Shown here: positions 20,169-30,094 of the stretch, piece by piece | Numbering within the stretch: the stretch's first letter is position 1 | How the letters are laid out: each line of letters opens with the position of its first letter | Assembly: GCA_030145625.1 (NCBI GenBank) | Contig: JAQYVF010000008.1 | Span: 1-64,000, forward strand | Length of the DNA: 64,000 nt | Direction of reading: 5' to 3' | Origin: Desulfocapsa sp. | GTDB lineage: Bacteria; Desulfobacterota; Desulfobulbia; Desulfobulbales; Desulfocapsaceae | The notes under the pieces: generated by a model | Seen by the model: the letters and a program-made list of their open reading frames with translations, nothing else | Databases searched by the model: none | Told to the model about the DNA's origin: nothing | Program-made: the position numbers and the translations under genes

Positions 20169-20593
20169 TGAACGCCTATATGAACCAATACCAAAATAAT
20201 CAGATTCAGACCGCATCTCCAGAGAAGATCCTGATTATGCTGTACGACGGAGCTATTCGTTTTACCCGTCAGGCTATTTTGGCTATGGATGCTGGAGATA
20301 GGGCTGTCCAAGGCGAGAAGATCAGTCGAGTGATGGCCATTGTTTGTGAGTTTTCCAATACCCTCGATCATGAAATTGGCGGGGAGATAGCTGTAGAACT
20401 AGATGCTCTCTATAATTTTATGACCCGTGAGTTGACACGAGCTAATCTAAAAGGGGATCGCAAGGCTTTGGAGACAGTGGAAGATCTGCTTTCCGGATTG
20501 CGGGAAACCTGGGTTGAAGCGGCAAAAATTTATGCAAGGGAAAAGCAGGTAGAGAGTGAAGTGGTAGGTGAAAGTCTTTCTGTGGCACTTTAG
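20168..20593 (+). CDS. fliS: Flagellar export chaperone FliS
   Basis: YQNNQIQTASPEKILIMLYDGAIRFTRQA, immediately after fliD. Confidence 0.95.
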   Translation: MNAYMNQYQNNQIQTASPEKILIMLYDGAIRFTRQAILAMDAGDRAVQGEKISRVMAIVCEFSNTLDHEIGGEIAVELDALYNFMTRELTRANLKGDRKALETVEDLLSGLRETWVEAAKIYAREKQVESEVVGESLSVAL

Positions 20594-20603
20594 GGAAAAA
20601 AGA

Positions 20604-21020
20604 ATGGGCGAATTTGATCCTCAAACTGAAAAGCTTCTCAAGTCCTCGTTTGAGCAGTATCGTGAAATTTTGCAACAGGCTGAAAATCTGTTGAAAATGA
20701 TGGATGCCTGTGATTATTCTCAGGTAGATGAACATGTGATTAGGTCACAGCAGTTGCAGAGTGAGGCAAGCCGACAGGATGAACAGTTGCTGCCGCTGCT
20801 TACACTTGATCTTCCGACCTGGGAAAAGCATACTCAGTATCAGAATCGTCTAGATTGTATTAGATCAATTGTTGAGCTTAACAAGGTACTTTTGCCGAAG
20901 ATTCATGGCGTCATGGCAATTACTAAGGCAGAGCTTGGGAATCTGAGTGGTGGCCGTAATGCTCTTGTTGGTTACGCTTCACAGGATGCTGACAAGCGAG
21001 TTTTTCTCGGAATTGGTTAA
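20604..21020 (+). CDS. Small coiled protein, possible flagellar chaperone (FliT/FlgN-like by position)
   Basis: MGEFDPQTEKLLKSSFEQYREILQQAENLL; follows fliS. Confidence 0.55.
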   Translation: MGEFDPQTEKLLKSSFEQYREILQQAENLLKMMDACDYSQVDEHVIRSQQLQSEASRQDEQLLPLLTLDLPTWEKHTQYQNRLDCIRSIVELNKVLLPKIHGVMAITKAELGNLSGGRNALVGYASQDADKRVFLGIG

Positions 21021-21105
21021 TGATAGGCAGGGATCTTGGGGGATCTGAAAATAGAATAATCAGGTTAAGGAGTATCAAAAAAATCAGATATCTTTGGTGT
21101 AGTGG

Positions 21106-21504
21106 ATGAAAACGATAGATGTCTTATTCAGCGAGTCCATTGAACAATATCAAAGTTTCACTGCACAAACCGTGGGACTTAGGGAAAATATTGATTCTCT
21201 CCCCATTGGAAAAATAGTGCAGAGGTTGGAATCAATAAAACAGCTACAGGAAGATATCGCTGAGCGAGACGGAAAACTTCACGTGATTATGGACTTTACC
21301 GGATCAGAGGTTCTTGAAAATCCTCTTACTGGAGAGTATCAGCGCGCCCTTGATGCTGCTATCAGTGAAACTGACAGAGTTGCATCAAAAATGCAGCTTC
21401 GCAAGATATTGCTGATGCAGAAAACAAGCAGAATACAGGCCTTTAAAAAAGACTCATTCGAGTATATTACGGCTATAAAAAAATACAACAGTTTGGTACA
21501 GTAA
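21106..21504 (+). CDS. Conserved-looking unknown, possible flagellar chaperone
   Basis: 132 aa helical ORF at the end of the fliD-fliS block; SD weak. Confidence 0.5.
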   Translation: MKTIDVLFSESIEQYQSFTAQTVGLRENIDSLPIGKIVQRLESIKQLQEDIAERDGKLHVIMDFTGSEVLENPLTGEYQRALDAAISETDRVASKMQLRKILLMQKTSRIQAFKKDSFEYITAIKKYNSLVQ

Positions 21505-21590
21505 AGAATTTTTTCCAGCTATTGTTCTTCAATAATTGTCAATACTCTTTTGACAACTTTACGTTTAATCCACCCGGAAGTATATATTCT

Positions 21591-23576
21591 TCATTCCTTT
21601 TGAGAGGCAATGTGTTGTGTTTGAGTAGGCTCAATCTTCAAGCAGAAAGGGAGTAATTCTCTATTGCAGCTCACTGTATCGTCGGTTTCGCTTATGGAAA
21701 AGAAGAGCCGAAACAATTTACTTTCTTTGCAAAACATGTGTTGAACTAACGGCATACAGGCGCATTCGTCTGGTGCCCAGGAGAACATGAGTCCCTTATT
21801 ATCTGTTTGTACAATTATTCCACCATTTGTTGAACCAAAACCACCGTTGCTTGAGACGAGAGTAGACGCAACAGAAGAGTGATCGAATTCATGATTTAGT
21901 GAAAAATGTTCTTGAGCTGGCCCTCCGTTGGCTGTAATTATTTCTATATTGTCGCCCAGGCTCTCCGGTAAAAAAGTCATTATACCGGCTCTGATTGAGC
22001 TGATATACGTCTGTGTGCCTGCATCAAAAACATAGCATAGAGAAACAGACTCTGTATCTCGAGCAATTGTTATAGTCTTGAGCAATACACCAAGTTTAGT
22101 ATTAATTTCACTGCTTATTTCAAGTTCATTTTCTGTCCATTTAAATTTTGGTATAACAGGCTCGAGATCTGTTGTACGGGTGTGTTCAGTTGGAAGTTCG
22201 GCCACTAAATTCCCACTGTAAAAATCTGCACCAAAGGCAATGGATTTATAATAGCCATGCGGTAGGCTACCCACCAATGTTGAAAAATCGTGACTCTTAA
22301 AGGCCAGCGATTTTATAGCCATTCCCCTTCGCATGTTCAATACCAATTCAATTTGAGCGGTCTTTACAGATAAATATATGTTGTCGTTTTTCCATTTGAT
22401 TTCAAAACCTTTTTTGTCAGCAGCAACGATAGGATAGCAACAAGCTTCTTTGGGTTTCACCAAGTTATGTTCGCGTAAAAAACATCTCAGTTCTTCAGTC
22501 ATTTTATCCCAGCGTTTTTTTTCGATATGTGTCCGAAAATCACTGGCCCAGAATTCACAAAGTTTCAGCCAATCCTCTTTGTTATCGTTTGAAGTTTGAG
22601 ATAAATGTCTTCTGATGCGGTGACACATGGTGTTCAGCCACAAATCATTTCTGCCGGTTATTGCCCAACGAGCAATGTTATATTTTGCTTGTTTTTTTAC
22701 TGGGATGGGATGAGATGCTGAAGTTAAACGTGAGACCGTCCGGTTAACAGATTGGTTGTTGATTCGGAGTGCCTGGCCAGGTGAAATCCACTCTATTTCT
22801 GTTTCTTCGGCAACTGATCTTAAAAGATCACGTAGACGATTCCATTCTCCTTCGATATGTATTGAGCGCTCCTGACCGAAACGACCGGGGCGATAATCAA
22901 AAATTTCAGCATCATTGCAGTATAGAGGCAGAAGCTCTTCACCGTCACCTATACGTTTTTTCAAGTACTGCAAATAATCAGTTTTCGCAATATCTCCGTG
23001 AGCATAATGTTGGATCTTCTGAAAGAGAATAGAATCTGCCCATAACACGGGTAAGACAGCATCAGTTGTCCCTTTAGCATGGGTTGGGACAGCAGACATT
23101 TGTGCACCATCAAGATCCAAGGCTAGGCGTACATTGTCCCTGTCCATGATAAAACCCTGGTAGGCGAACTCGGTATACAGTTCAATCAGACTGTTGGAAT
23201 AGGCCATTTCGTTAACTAATACAATGTTCGGTCGAACATCGAGGACACGCTCGTATTCTTGTAATCCCAGTCTCTGGTTCCAGACATTTACCTCGTGGGG
23301 GACGAGTGGAGCAATAATCTGGCAGTAGCCGCTGCCAATGAGTTCACACTGCTTGGCTTTTAACAATTTTTTAAATTGGGTTATCCAGCCAGGGTCAATT
23401 TGTTCTATCTGTTTCAGGGTCCAGCCTGTAAGCTCAACACCCACAGGAATAGCCGTTTCTTCGATGAATCGCAGTAAGGAATGATAGCAAATGTTGATGA
23501 CATCTGACCGTGATTCAGCGGCAATTGAAGAGAATGCGAGATTAAGATGAAAAATTATATAACCTTTTGGGTGCAT
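21591..23576 (-). CDS. Glycoside hydrolase family 57-like / polysaccharide deacetylase-like protein
   Basis: 661 aa; N-terminal YIIFHLNLAFSSI...GVELTGWTLKQIEQIDPGW...LIGSGYCQIIAPLVP resembles GH57 (alpha/beta)7-type fold; last gene of a compact operon. Confidence 0.65.
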   Translation of the reverse strand: MHPKGYIIFHLNLAFSSIAAESRSDVINICYHSLLRFIEETAIPVGVELTGWTLKQIEQIDPGWITQFKKLLKAKQCELIGSGYCQIIAPLVPHEVNVWNQRLGLQEYERVLDVRPNIVLVNEMAYSNSLIELYTEFAYQGFIMDRDNVRLALDLDGAQMSAVPTHAKGTTDAVLPVLWADSILFQKIQHYAHGDIAKTDYLQYLKKRIGDGEELLPLYCNDAEIFDYRPGRFGQERSIHIEGEWNRLRDLLRSVAEETEIEWISPGQALRINNQSVNRTVSRLTSASHPIPVKKQAKYNIARWAITGRNDLWLNTMCHRIRRHLSQTSNDNKEDWLKLCEFWASDFRTHIEKKRWDKMTEELRCFLREHNLVKPKEACCYPIVAADKKGFEIKWKNDNIYLSVKTAQIELVLNMRRGMAIKSLAFKSHDFSTLVGSLPHGYYKSIAFGADFYSGNLVAELPTEHTRTTDLEPVIPKFKWTENELEISSEINTKLGVLLKTITIARDTESVSLCYVFDAGTQTYISSIRAGIMTFLPESLGDNIEIITANGGPAQEHFSLNHEFDHSSVASTLVSSNGGFGSTNGGIIVQTDNKGLMFSWAPDECACMPLVQHMFCKESKLFRLFFSISETDDTVSCNRELLPFCLKIEPTQTQHIASQKE

Positions 23577-24587
23577 TTAAGTACCTATGAGTGAGCAGAT
23601 TAGCTTAGCAAGTTGTTGTGCACCGTTTACTGATAATTTTTCCAATGCACTTTGTGAGCATGCCTGTGCGAGATCCGTATCATTCATCAGCATAACAAGT
23701 CTCTGTGCTGCAGAATCAGAGGTATTGCAGACAACCGCAACTTTCTCTTTTGCCAAGGCCTCAAGTTCCGGCTGATCTTTAGCATCATAGGGGGAAAAAA
23801 CAACTGCTGGTATACCATATTGCAAGACCTCAAAGAATGAGACACCAAAGACTGTCAGGACATAATTACTTTGGACTATCAGTTCATCGAGTTGTGGTGG
23901 GGCGGTGTGTACGTGCCAGTTTAATCGTTGGTTGGCAGGTATCGTTGGTGGATTGGCGTAAGGTCCACGAACCCAGTGTATTTCTGATTCTTGAGGCAGT
24001 AAATTGTCAAGCTGTTGAGGAAGGCTGTTTCCTAAGTGAGTAACATCACCACCGCCTGTCAGAACCAAAATATTGCTGCCTGGTTTCCAGGCTTGGTTTG
24101 GCAGGCGTTGTTGAATCAAAAAGCTGTCCCAACCAGATTTTAACTTGTTAGTGCAGGAAGGTATCTTACTTGAATCAAAATAAAAAGATGGAACCCAGGT
24201 GAAATCAAGAAGTTGACAATACTTGACCAGTGAATCGATACCAACTAAGCGGATATCGCGTGATTGTAACCATGCAAACAGTTCTTCCAGAGTAGGGGAG
24301 AGCATCTTTGGATAAAGATCAAAGACCACAATACTGGGGGTGATTGCTTCCACTGTTGTTTTTACAGACGTTACAAAATCGTTTTCAGGTGAGTGGCATG
24401 AGAAGTTGAAGGAGGCGAGTTCTTCATTTTCGATTGTATCGCCGAAAATTAAAAATTCTGGCTGAGCACTGCCGGTTTTCCTTATTGCTTGAGCCAAGGC
24501 CATTAATCTCGCTAGATGACCAAGGCCCATACTACTCGACGCATGGCAAACCAGTAAAACAGGTGGTACCGTCATAGCATTTTGCAC
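23577..24587 (-). CDS. PseG-like UDP-sugar hydrolase / glycosyltransferase-fold protein
   Basis: MGLGHLARLMALAQAI, VLTGGGDVTHLG, FGVSFFEVLQYGIPAVVF. Confidence 0.7.
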   Translation of the reverse strand: MQNAMTVPPVLLVCHASSSMGLGHLARLMALAQAIRKTGSAQPEFLIFGDTIENEELASFNFSCHSPENDFVTSVKTTVEAITPSIVVFDLYPKMLSPTLEELFAWLQSRDIRLVGIDSLVKYCQLLDFTWVPSFYFDSSKIPSCTNKLKSGWDSFLIQQRLPNQAWKPGSNILVLTGGGDVTHLGNSLPQQLDNLLPQESEIHWVRGPYANPPTIPANQRLNWHVHTAPPQLDELIVQSNYVLTVFGVSFFEVLQYGIPAVVFSPYDAKDQPELEALAKEKVAVVCNTSDSAAQRLVMLMNDTDLAQACSQSALEKLSVNGAQQLAKLICSLIGT

Positions 24588-24588
24588 A

Positions 24589-25443
24589 TCATGGGTTGAA
24601 GGTTGAGCGAATAGATTTCAGCGGACGTAAGCCGTCTGAGGGATCTGCACGCCACATACGATCTGAATGCTCAGATTGTACTGGTGTTTTAACTCCATTT
24701 CCGTCTGCGACCAGGCCATGTTGCACTTGTTTAATCACGGCATCTATTTGGTTCGGTAGCCAGCAGTGGCCAGCGCCAAATTCTTCACCTTTACCATCCA
24801 GGTCAAGATGGAATTCTATGACTTCTGCACCCCAGCGGTGGATAGCGCGGTGAATCACACCAGCATCAACGGTATGGTCGGACCAGCCCATTCTGCATCC
24901 GGTGGTTTCACGCAATGTTTGAATAGCTGACAAATTCGCTTCCTGATAAGGTGTCGGGTAGGCAGACGTACAATGGAGGAGTGTCGGGGCGCTGCATCCA
25001 TTTTGCTTCAAGACATCGACAGCATGGAGAATTTCATCAGGGGTTGCCATGCCGGTTGAGAGGATTACAGGTTTGTGGGTTTGGGCACATGAGGCCAGTA
25101 AATCATCCCATAACAATTCATAGGAAGCAATCTTGTAAAAAACGACATGGGGTTCAAGTTCTTTGACTGCCTCTAAATAGAATGGGGTACAACTGAATTG
25201 AATTTCTTTTTCTTTGCATCGGTCAGCTAAGAGTGGCAAAAATTCCAGAGGGAGTTCCCATTTTTTCCGATCACTATGGGTTTGAGATTTTTCTAATATT
25301 TCCGGCGAAAAAAGTTGGTCTATTTTAAAGAGTTGGAATTTAACAGAATCGCAACCAATTGCTGCGGCAGTATCTATGAATTCCAGTGCTCGAGTAATAT
25401 CTTTGCAATGATTGCTGGATACTTCTGCGATAAAAAAAGTCAT
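24589..25443 (-). CDS. NeuB/PseI-family sialic (nonulosonic) acid synthase, short form lacking a C-terminal SAF domain
   Basis: FIAEVSSNHCKDITRALEFIDTAAAIGCDSVKFQ; ILSTGMAT; CTSAYPTP; GWSDHT; ends at 284 aa. Confidence 0.88.
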   Translation of the reverse strand: MTFFIAEVSSNHCKDITRALEFIDTAAAIGCDSVKFQLFKIDQLFSPEILEKSQTHSDRKKWELPLEFLPLLADRCKEKEIQFSCTPFYLEAVKELEPHVVFYKIASYELLWDDLLASCAQTHKPVILSTGMATPDEILHAVDVLKQNGCSAPTLLHCTSAYPTPYQEANLSAIQTLRETTGCRMGWSDHTVDAGVIHRAIHRWGAEVIEFHLDLDGKGEEFGAGHCWLPNQIDAVIKQVQHGLVADGNGVKTPVQSEHSDRMWRADPSDGLRPLKSIRSTFNP

Positions 25444-25444
25444 C

Positions 25445-26683
25445 TTATTGAATCTCTACATGCAAACTTGAAATAGCCTCTTCCACACGTGTTATCGCTT
25501 CTTCACGATTGGCACCCTGCACAAGGACATAGCCAAAACGATCAGGATGCATATGGATGATTGGTTGTATCTCTCCGAGTTTACGAAAAAAACCATACTG
25601 TAAAAGTCCTGGAGTTTCCTTGAGGATCTCTTCGCCTGTGATGGCCTTGATTCTACCGGATTCAGGAAACCAATATCGTATCGCTGTGGAATAATCCCAT
25701 TTTGGCTTAAAGTGTTCATGGGAAACATTCTCTCCCAGTGCATATGAAATTACCGCATCGACCAGGCTAACTCCTGTGGCAGCGGGAATTTCATGGGAGG
25801 CAAACCAACCACCGGAAAGTCGTGCCGCCAATTCGATAATTAGCGGGTTGCCTTTTGAGTCGATAACTAGGTCCCCCTTGACTATTCCACTTGTTATGCC
25901 CATGGCGTTGGAACCTCGTAAGATAAGGTCATCAATGGCGATGAGTTGTTGGTTACTCAACTGTGCAGGAATGGTCCCACCATCTTCGATGATGTAAGGC
26001 TTGAATTGGTCGATCCTGGAATAATTTCGTTCTGCGATAGCAGGGGTATGGCAGATATTATTTAGAATAAAACTCTCAGTGGATAGTTGAACCCCTGGGA
26101 TAAATTTTTCAAGGATCAGTCTTCCGGAATCTCCCCATCTTTTGGATTCTTCAAATGCCCAATTAAGATCAATTTTATCATCGATAAGTAAGACCCCTCT
26201 TGCACCACGACCATCTACCGGTTTCAGGACATAGGTCTCTTGAGCTCGATTATCAGTCAAGTTTTTGAGCTGCTCAATGTTTTCAACGGCTGAAAACCAG
26301 GGACAGGGGATATTGTCCGTCTGGAATCTTTGCTTCATCAATATCTTATCAGATGCACATTGGGCAGCGTCCAGGCTGATCGAATGGAGGCCAAGTTTTT
26401 TAGAGGTCAATGCAACTGTGTAGGGAACGTCATTGGCAATGGTCATCACTCCATCAATCGCATGACTCTTGTTAAATACCACAGCCCTTTCGGCGGTAGC
26501 TTCAGCGTCCCTGGTGGATACTATCAATACATGATCAGCCAAAGCCAATGCAGGCGCATCTTCCTTTATATCTGTACCAACGATGCTCAATCCACGTTGT
26601 TTTGCTGCTTCGTAGGCTGGTATCTGTTCCACACCACCCCCGATTATCATAAGTGTTTTAGCCAAGGAGATATGTCCCTCCAT
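25445..26683 (-). CDS. ATP-grasp family protein (start may be internal at 26650)
   Basis: MIIGGGVEQIPAYEAAKQRGLSIVGTD; LKPVDGRGARGVLLI; IIELAARLSGGWF. Confidence 0.85.
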   Translation of the reverse strand: MEGHISLAKTLMIIGGGVEQIPAYEAAKQRGLSIVGTDIKEDAPALALADHVLIVSTRDAEATAERAVVFNKSHAIDGVMTIANDVPYTVALTSKKLGLHSISLDAAQCASDKILMKQRFQTDNIPCPWFSAVENIEQLKNLTDNRAQETYVLKPVDGRGARGVLLIDDKIDLNWAFEESKRWGDSGRLILEKFIPGVQLSTESFILNNICHTPAIAERNYSRIDQFKPYIIEDGGTIPAQLSNQQLIAIDDLILRGSNAMGITSGIVKGDLVIDSKGNPLIIELAARLSGGWFASHEIPAATGVSLVDAVISYALGENVSHEHFKPKWDYSTAIRYWFPESGRIKAITGEEILKETPGLLQYGFFRKLGEIQPIIHMHPDRFGYVLVQGANREEAITRVEEAISSLHVEIQ

Positions 26684-27392
26684 TTACATTGAGTGTTTGC
26701 CCGCTGATATAAGATGACTGCTTTGAACAGAGATAGACAACTGTGGACGCGACTTCATCAGGGGTTCCGACCCTTCCTACAGGAATATCTTCAAATAGTT
26801 TGTCGGATTTTTTTTCATCGAGTTCATCTGCAATCATGTCGGTCTGGATAAGGCCGGGAGCAACACAGTTACAACAAACACCTGATCGTGAATATATTTT
26901 TGCAAGAGACTTGGTAAAATTAATAAGACCAGCTTTTGCAGCGGCATAGTGGACTTGATAAAGGCCGCCCCATTGTCCTCCAACAGACGATATATTGACT
27001 ATTCTACCAAACCCCCTGTCAACCATTCCCGGGATAACGTGTCTGGCGCAACGTACAGCACCCAGGAGATTCACTGATAACATATGTTCCCATTCGGCAT
27101 CACTGATCTCGAGAAACGGCTTCACTTGAGAAATTCCGGCGTTATTCACCAGTGTGTCAATAGGACCAAGCTCATTTTCAGTTGCATGAATAGCTGTTTC
27201 GACTGATTGTTGCGATGAAACGTCCAGTTGAATTGGAATTCCAGTATGCGGTTGAGTAATTATTTCACAAGCAAGTTCTTTGTTGTTTTGATATCCAACG
27301 GCTACATGATAATCATTTTCCATCAAGGCTATGGCGATGGCACGACCGATACCTCGACTGGCACCTGTAACCAGTGCGACACGATTGCTCAT
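26658..27392 (-). CDS. Short-chain dehydrogenase/reductase (FabG-like)
   Basis: VTGASRGIGRAIA, NNAGIS, YAAAKAGLINFTKSLA, GGTYLLG. Confidence 0.93.
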   Translation of the reverse strand: MSNRVALVTGASRGIGRAIAIALMENDYHVAVGYQNNKELACEIITQPHTGIPIQLDVSSQQSVETAIHATENELGPIDTLVNNAGISQVKPFLEISDAEWEHMLSVNLLGAVRCARHVIPGMVDRGFGRIVNISSVGGQWGGLYQVHYAAAKAGLINFTKSLAKIYSRSGVCCNCVAPGLIQTDMIADELDEKKSDKLFEDIPVGRVGTPDEVASTVVYLCSKQSSYISGQTLNVNGGTYLLG

Positions 27393-29116
27393 GACTCACG
27401 CCCCATCCACATTTCGCCCATGTGCTGCCCGGCAAGTAATAACGGAGTGACATCTGCTGCCGGGTCAATGGCAACGTCAAGTAATACTGGGCCGGATTGT
27501 TCCCAAAACCAAGTGAGTTTCTCAATACTGTCTTCTGGGTTCTGTAACTGATCTGAAGGAATGCCGAAACCATGTGCAATTGCTTTAAAATCAGGTGCTT
27601 TGAAATCACCGGTAACAGGGTCATCTCCCCATGTTATGAGTTGAAATTGCGAGACAAGTCCTAAGCGGCTGTTGTTGAGGACCAGGATTTTCACATTGAG
27701 CTGACGTTCCTGGAGAGAGGCCAATTCCTGAATATTCATCAGCAGAGAACCATCTCCGACGACACATAAGATGGATCTCTCCGGATAGGCCATGGCTGCA
27801 CCTATGGCTGAAGGCAAATCATATCCCATGGTGCCATGCCCTCCGGAAGTGAGGTGCAGGTGGGTATCTGGTTTGAAGGGAAGATGACGTGCAGCCCAGT
27901 GCTGATGACAACCTACACCGGTGACGACGACGGTTTCCTGGTTATCTATCAGTCTTGCCAATTCTTGCATGATGTGGCGAGGCTGGAGATAAACAGAACC
28001 TTTAAGTGGAATATCATCGAGTTGTTGTGACTTGATCTCCAGAATTTTTTCCTGCCAGCCTTTGTCGGATTCTATTTCTTTGATTCCAATTGTGTCAATA
28101 AACGAATCACAGAAGTCGATCAGATTCGCTTCCATTTTCCATGTTACAGGTACTCTTCCATGCTGGAGTTCGTTGGCATCAATATCCACCCAGGCGATTT
28201 TACCATTGGGAACAAATTGATCGACCACAGTACCTGTTTGCCTGACATCAAGACGTGATCCCATTACGAGCAGAAAGTCGCATTCAAAAACAGCTCGATT
28301 GGCAACCAGATGACCTGTGTGGCCAATATACCCTAAGTAGCGTTGATCCATGCTGTCGAAGCTGCTGACACCCAGGAAGTTCGTGACCACCAGAGCATCT
28401 AACCTGGAAGCAATTTCGCTATATTTTTCATATGCGCGTGCAGTCAATGCACCGTGTCCCAATAACAATACGGGCCGGCGTGAGTTAACAGCTGCCTGGC
28501 TGATCTCGTTGAGCGTTGTCATATCAGGTAGTGAAGGTCTCACCTCGGTCTTGGCAGATAAGGAAAGTGGTGATACCTCAGGATCATCTATCTTTTCTCT
28601 TTGAATATCCATTGGGAAATCAATGACGCATGGTCCTTTTCTGCCCGTGGTAGCAATACGAAAGGCATCTGGCAGTTCTCGGTAAACATCTTCAGCAGAA
28701 AGCAAACATACTGAATGTTTACTGATTGGTTCTGTTATGGCAACTGTTGGGGTCTCTTGAAATCCCCTTTGTCTGACACTTTCACGAATTGTAAGATCTC
28801 CTGTTCCAATCTGGCCTGTGATCAAGACAAACGGAGTAGAATCGTAATATGCATCAGCTAAGGGGGTTATTGCATTGGTGGCCCCTGGCCCGGATGTTAC
28901 CATTACAACCTGTACACGACCGGTTAGTCTCGCGTAAGCGAGAGCAGCATAGCCAGCACCTTGCTCGGATTTAAAACATTCAACTGCTATTTTAGCTTTG
29001 AGGCAGGCATTGATTAATGGGATAATGGTACCGCCAGGATAAACAAACACCTTTTGTACACCATGAAAAACGAGAACACCGGCAACCCAGTCTGATATGT
29101 TTTGTTTCATAAGCAC
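27389..29116 (-). CDS. Thiamine-diphosphate-dependent enzyme, acetolactate-synthase large-subunit-like
   Basis: 575 aa; FKSEQGAGYAALAYARLTGR, VTSGPGATNAITPLADAY, GDGSLLMNIQELASLQERQLNVKILVLNN. Confidence 0.9.
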   Translation of the reverse strand: MLMKQNISDWVAGVLVFHGVQKVFVYPGGTIIPLINACLKAKIAVECFKSEQGAGYAALAYARLTGRVQVVMVTSGPGATNAITPLADAYYDSTPFVLITGQIGTGDLTIRESVRQRGFQETPTVAITEPISKHSVCLLSAEDVYRELPDAFRIATTGRKGPCVIDFPMDIQREKIDDPEVSPLSLSAKTEVRPSLPDMTTLNEISQAAVNSRRPVLLLGHGALTARAYEKYSEIASRLDALVVTNFLGVSSFDSMDQRYLGYIGHTGHLVANRAVFECDFLLVMGSRLDVRQTGTVVDQFVPNGKIAWVDIDANELQHGRVPVTWKMEANLIDFCDSFIDTIGIKEIESDKGWQEKILEIKSQQLDDIPLKGSVYLQPRHIMQELARLIDNQETVVVTGVGCHQHWAARHLPFKPDTHLHLTSGGHGTMGYDLPSAIGAAMAYPERSILCVVGDGSLLMNIQELASLQERQLNVKILVLNNSRLGLVSQFQLITWGDDPVTGDFKAPDFKAIAHGFGIPSDQLQNPEDSIEKLTWFWEQSGPVLLDVAIDPAADVTPLLLAGQHMGEMWMGRES

Positions 29117-29210
29117 CTGATTTGGATAGATTCTTTATAAGTACCATATTGATACTTATTACAGGAAAATCACAACATTGGGGACTGTTCAACAACAAAT
29201 GGTTGACCAT

Positions 29211-29311
29211 CCATGTGGGAGCGGCTTCAATCGTGAACATCCCACAATACAGTTCAACCAGACAGTCGGTCGCATCAAGCCCTGTTCACGGATAAATTCG
29301 CTCCTACATGG
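29211..29311. repeat. REP/BIME-like inverted pair
   Basis: CCATGTGGGAGCGGCTTCAATCGTGAAC ... GTTCACGGATAAATTCGCTCCTACATGG (reverse complement CCATGTAGGAGCGAATTTATCCGTGAAC). Confidence 0.65.
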
Positions 29312-30094
29312 AAACGATTTCTCTTGCTTCCTTTCCTCCGCAATTTTACATCTAAGTTGGGATAACAGCAAAATTGGGTTCGCCAGGAAGACCAAGATTT
29401 ACACCTTTAACAGAAACAACAATGCATTCTTGCCCGATAGGGTATAAAGAATTGTTTTAATCTATGAGCCTGTTTCAGGTATAAGGCAAATTAAAACTAA
29501 ATTCAAATCCTGTTCATAATAACATGGTACCTGGATAATTGTCTAAACTTATTGGTAACTCTTCATCTTTCAGTAAAGAGGTTGATGACTGAAAAATGAA
29601 GGAAAAGATAACAAGATAACAGTGGAAAATTGTTGTTCGTATCGGGGTAGGTTAAAACGGCAGTGATTGCTTTGTTTAGTCATCAGTCTTTAGGCAATCA
29701 GTTGGTTGATCTGAACAATTATACCTGCTGGAAGGTGTTATTTCAGAATAGAGAATGAATACGTTATATGACAGAAAACTCCACTTTTTTTAAAAATATC
29801 TTTTAGGGAGCTAAAAAAATAAAGGAATTCATACGATAAGTGAAGCTGTAGTTTGTTATATATTGGCATATCGTGATAATATCCATACAGCATCTCATTT
29901 TACTGAACTTGTAGATTGATGTCAGGGAGGCTATTCGATGGACTTAAATGGGTAGCCTTTTTATGGCTGGCGATAACCCGTTCAAATCAACTCTCTTGCC
30001 AAACAATGATATTAAAATAACAGATGAAGTTGAACCATTTCTACTTATGTAAAATGTAGAAATATCAGTCTGATAGATAGGGGAAATACCAATT

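Noticed and set aside
29117-30094. Possible short peptide precursor (RiPP) upstream of the B12-rSAM gene
   Set aside because: Only very short or low-quality ORFs (e.g. ~12 codons) without a leader/core pattern; not supportable.
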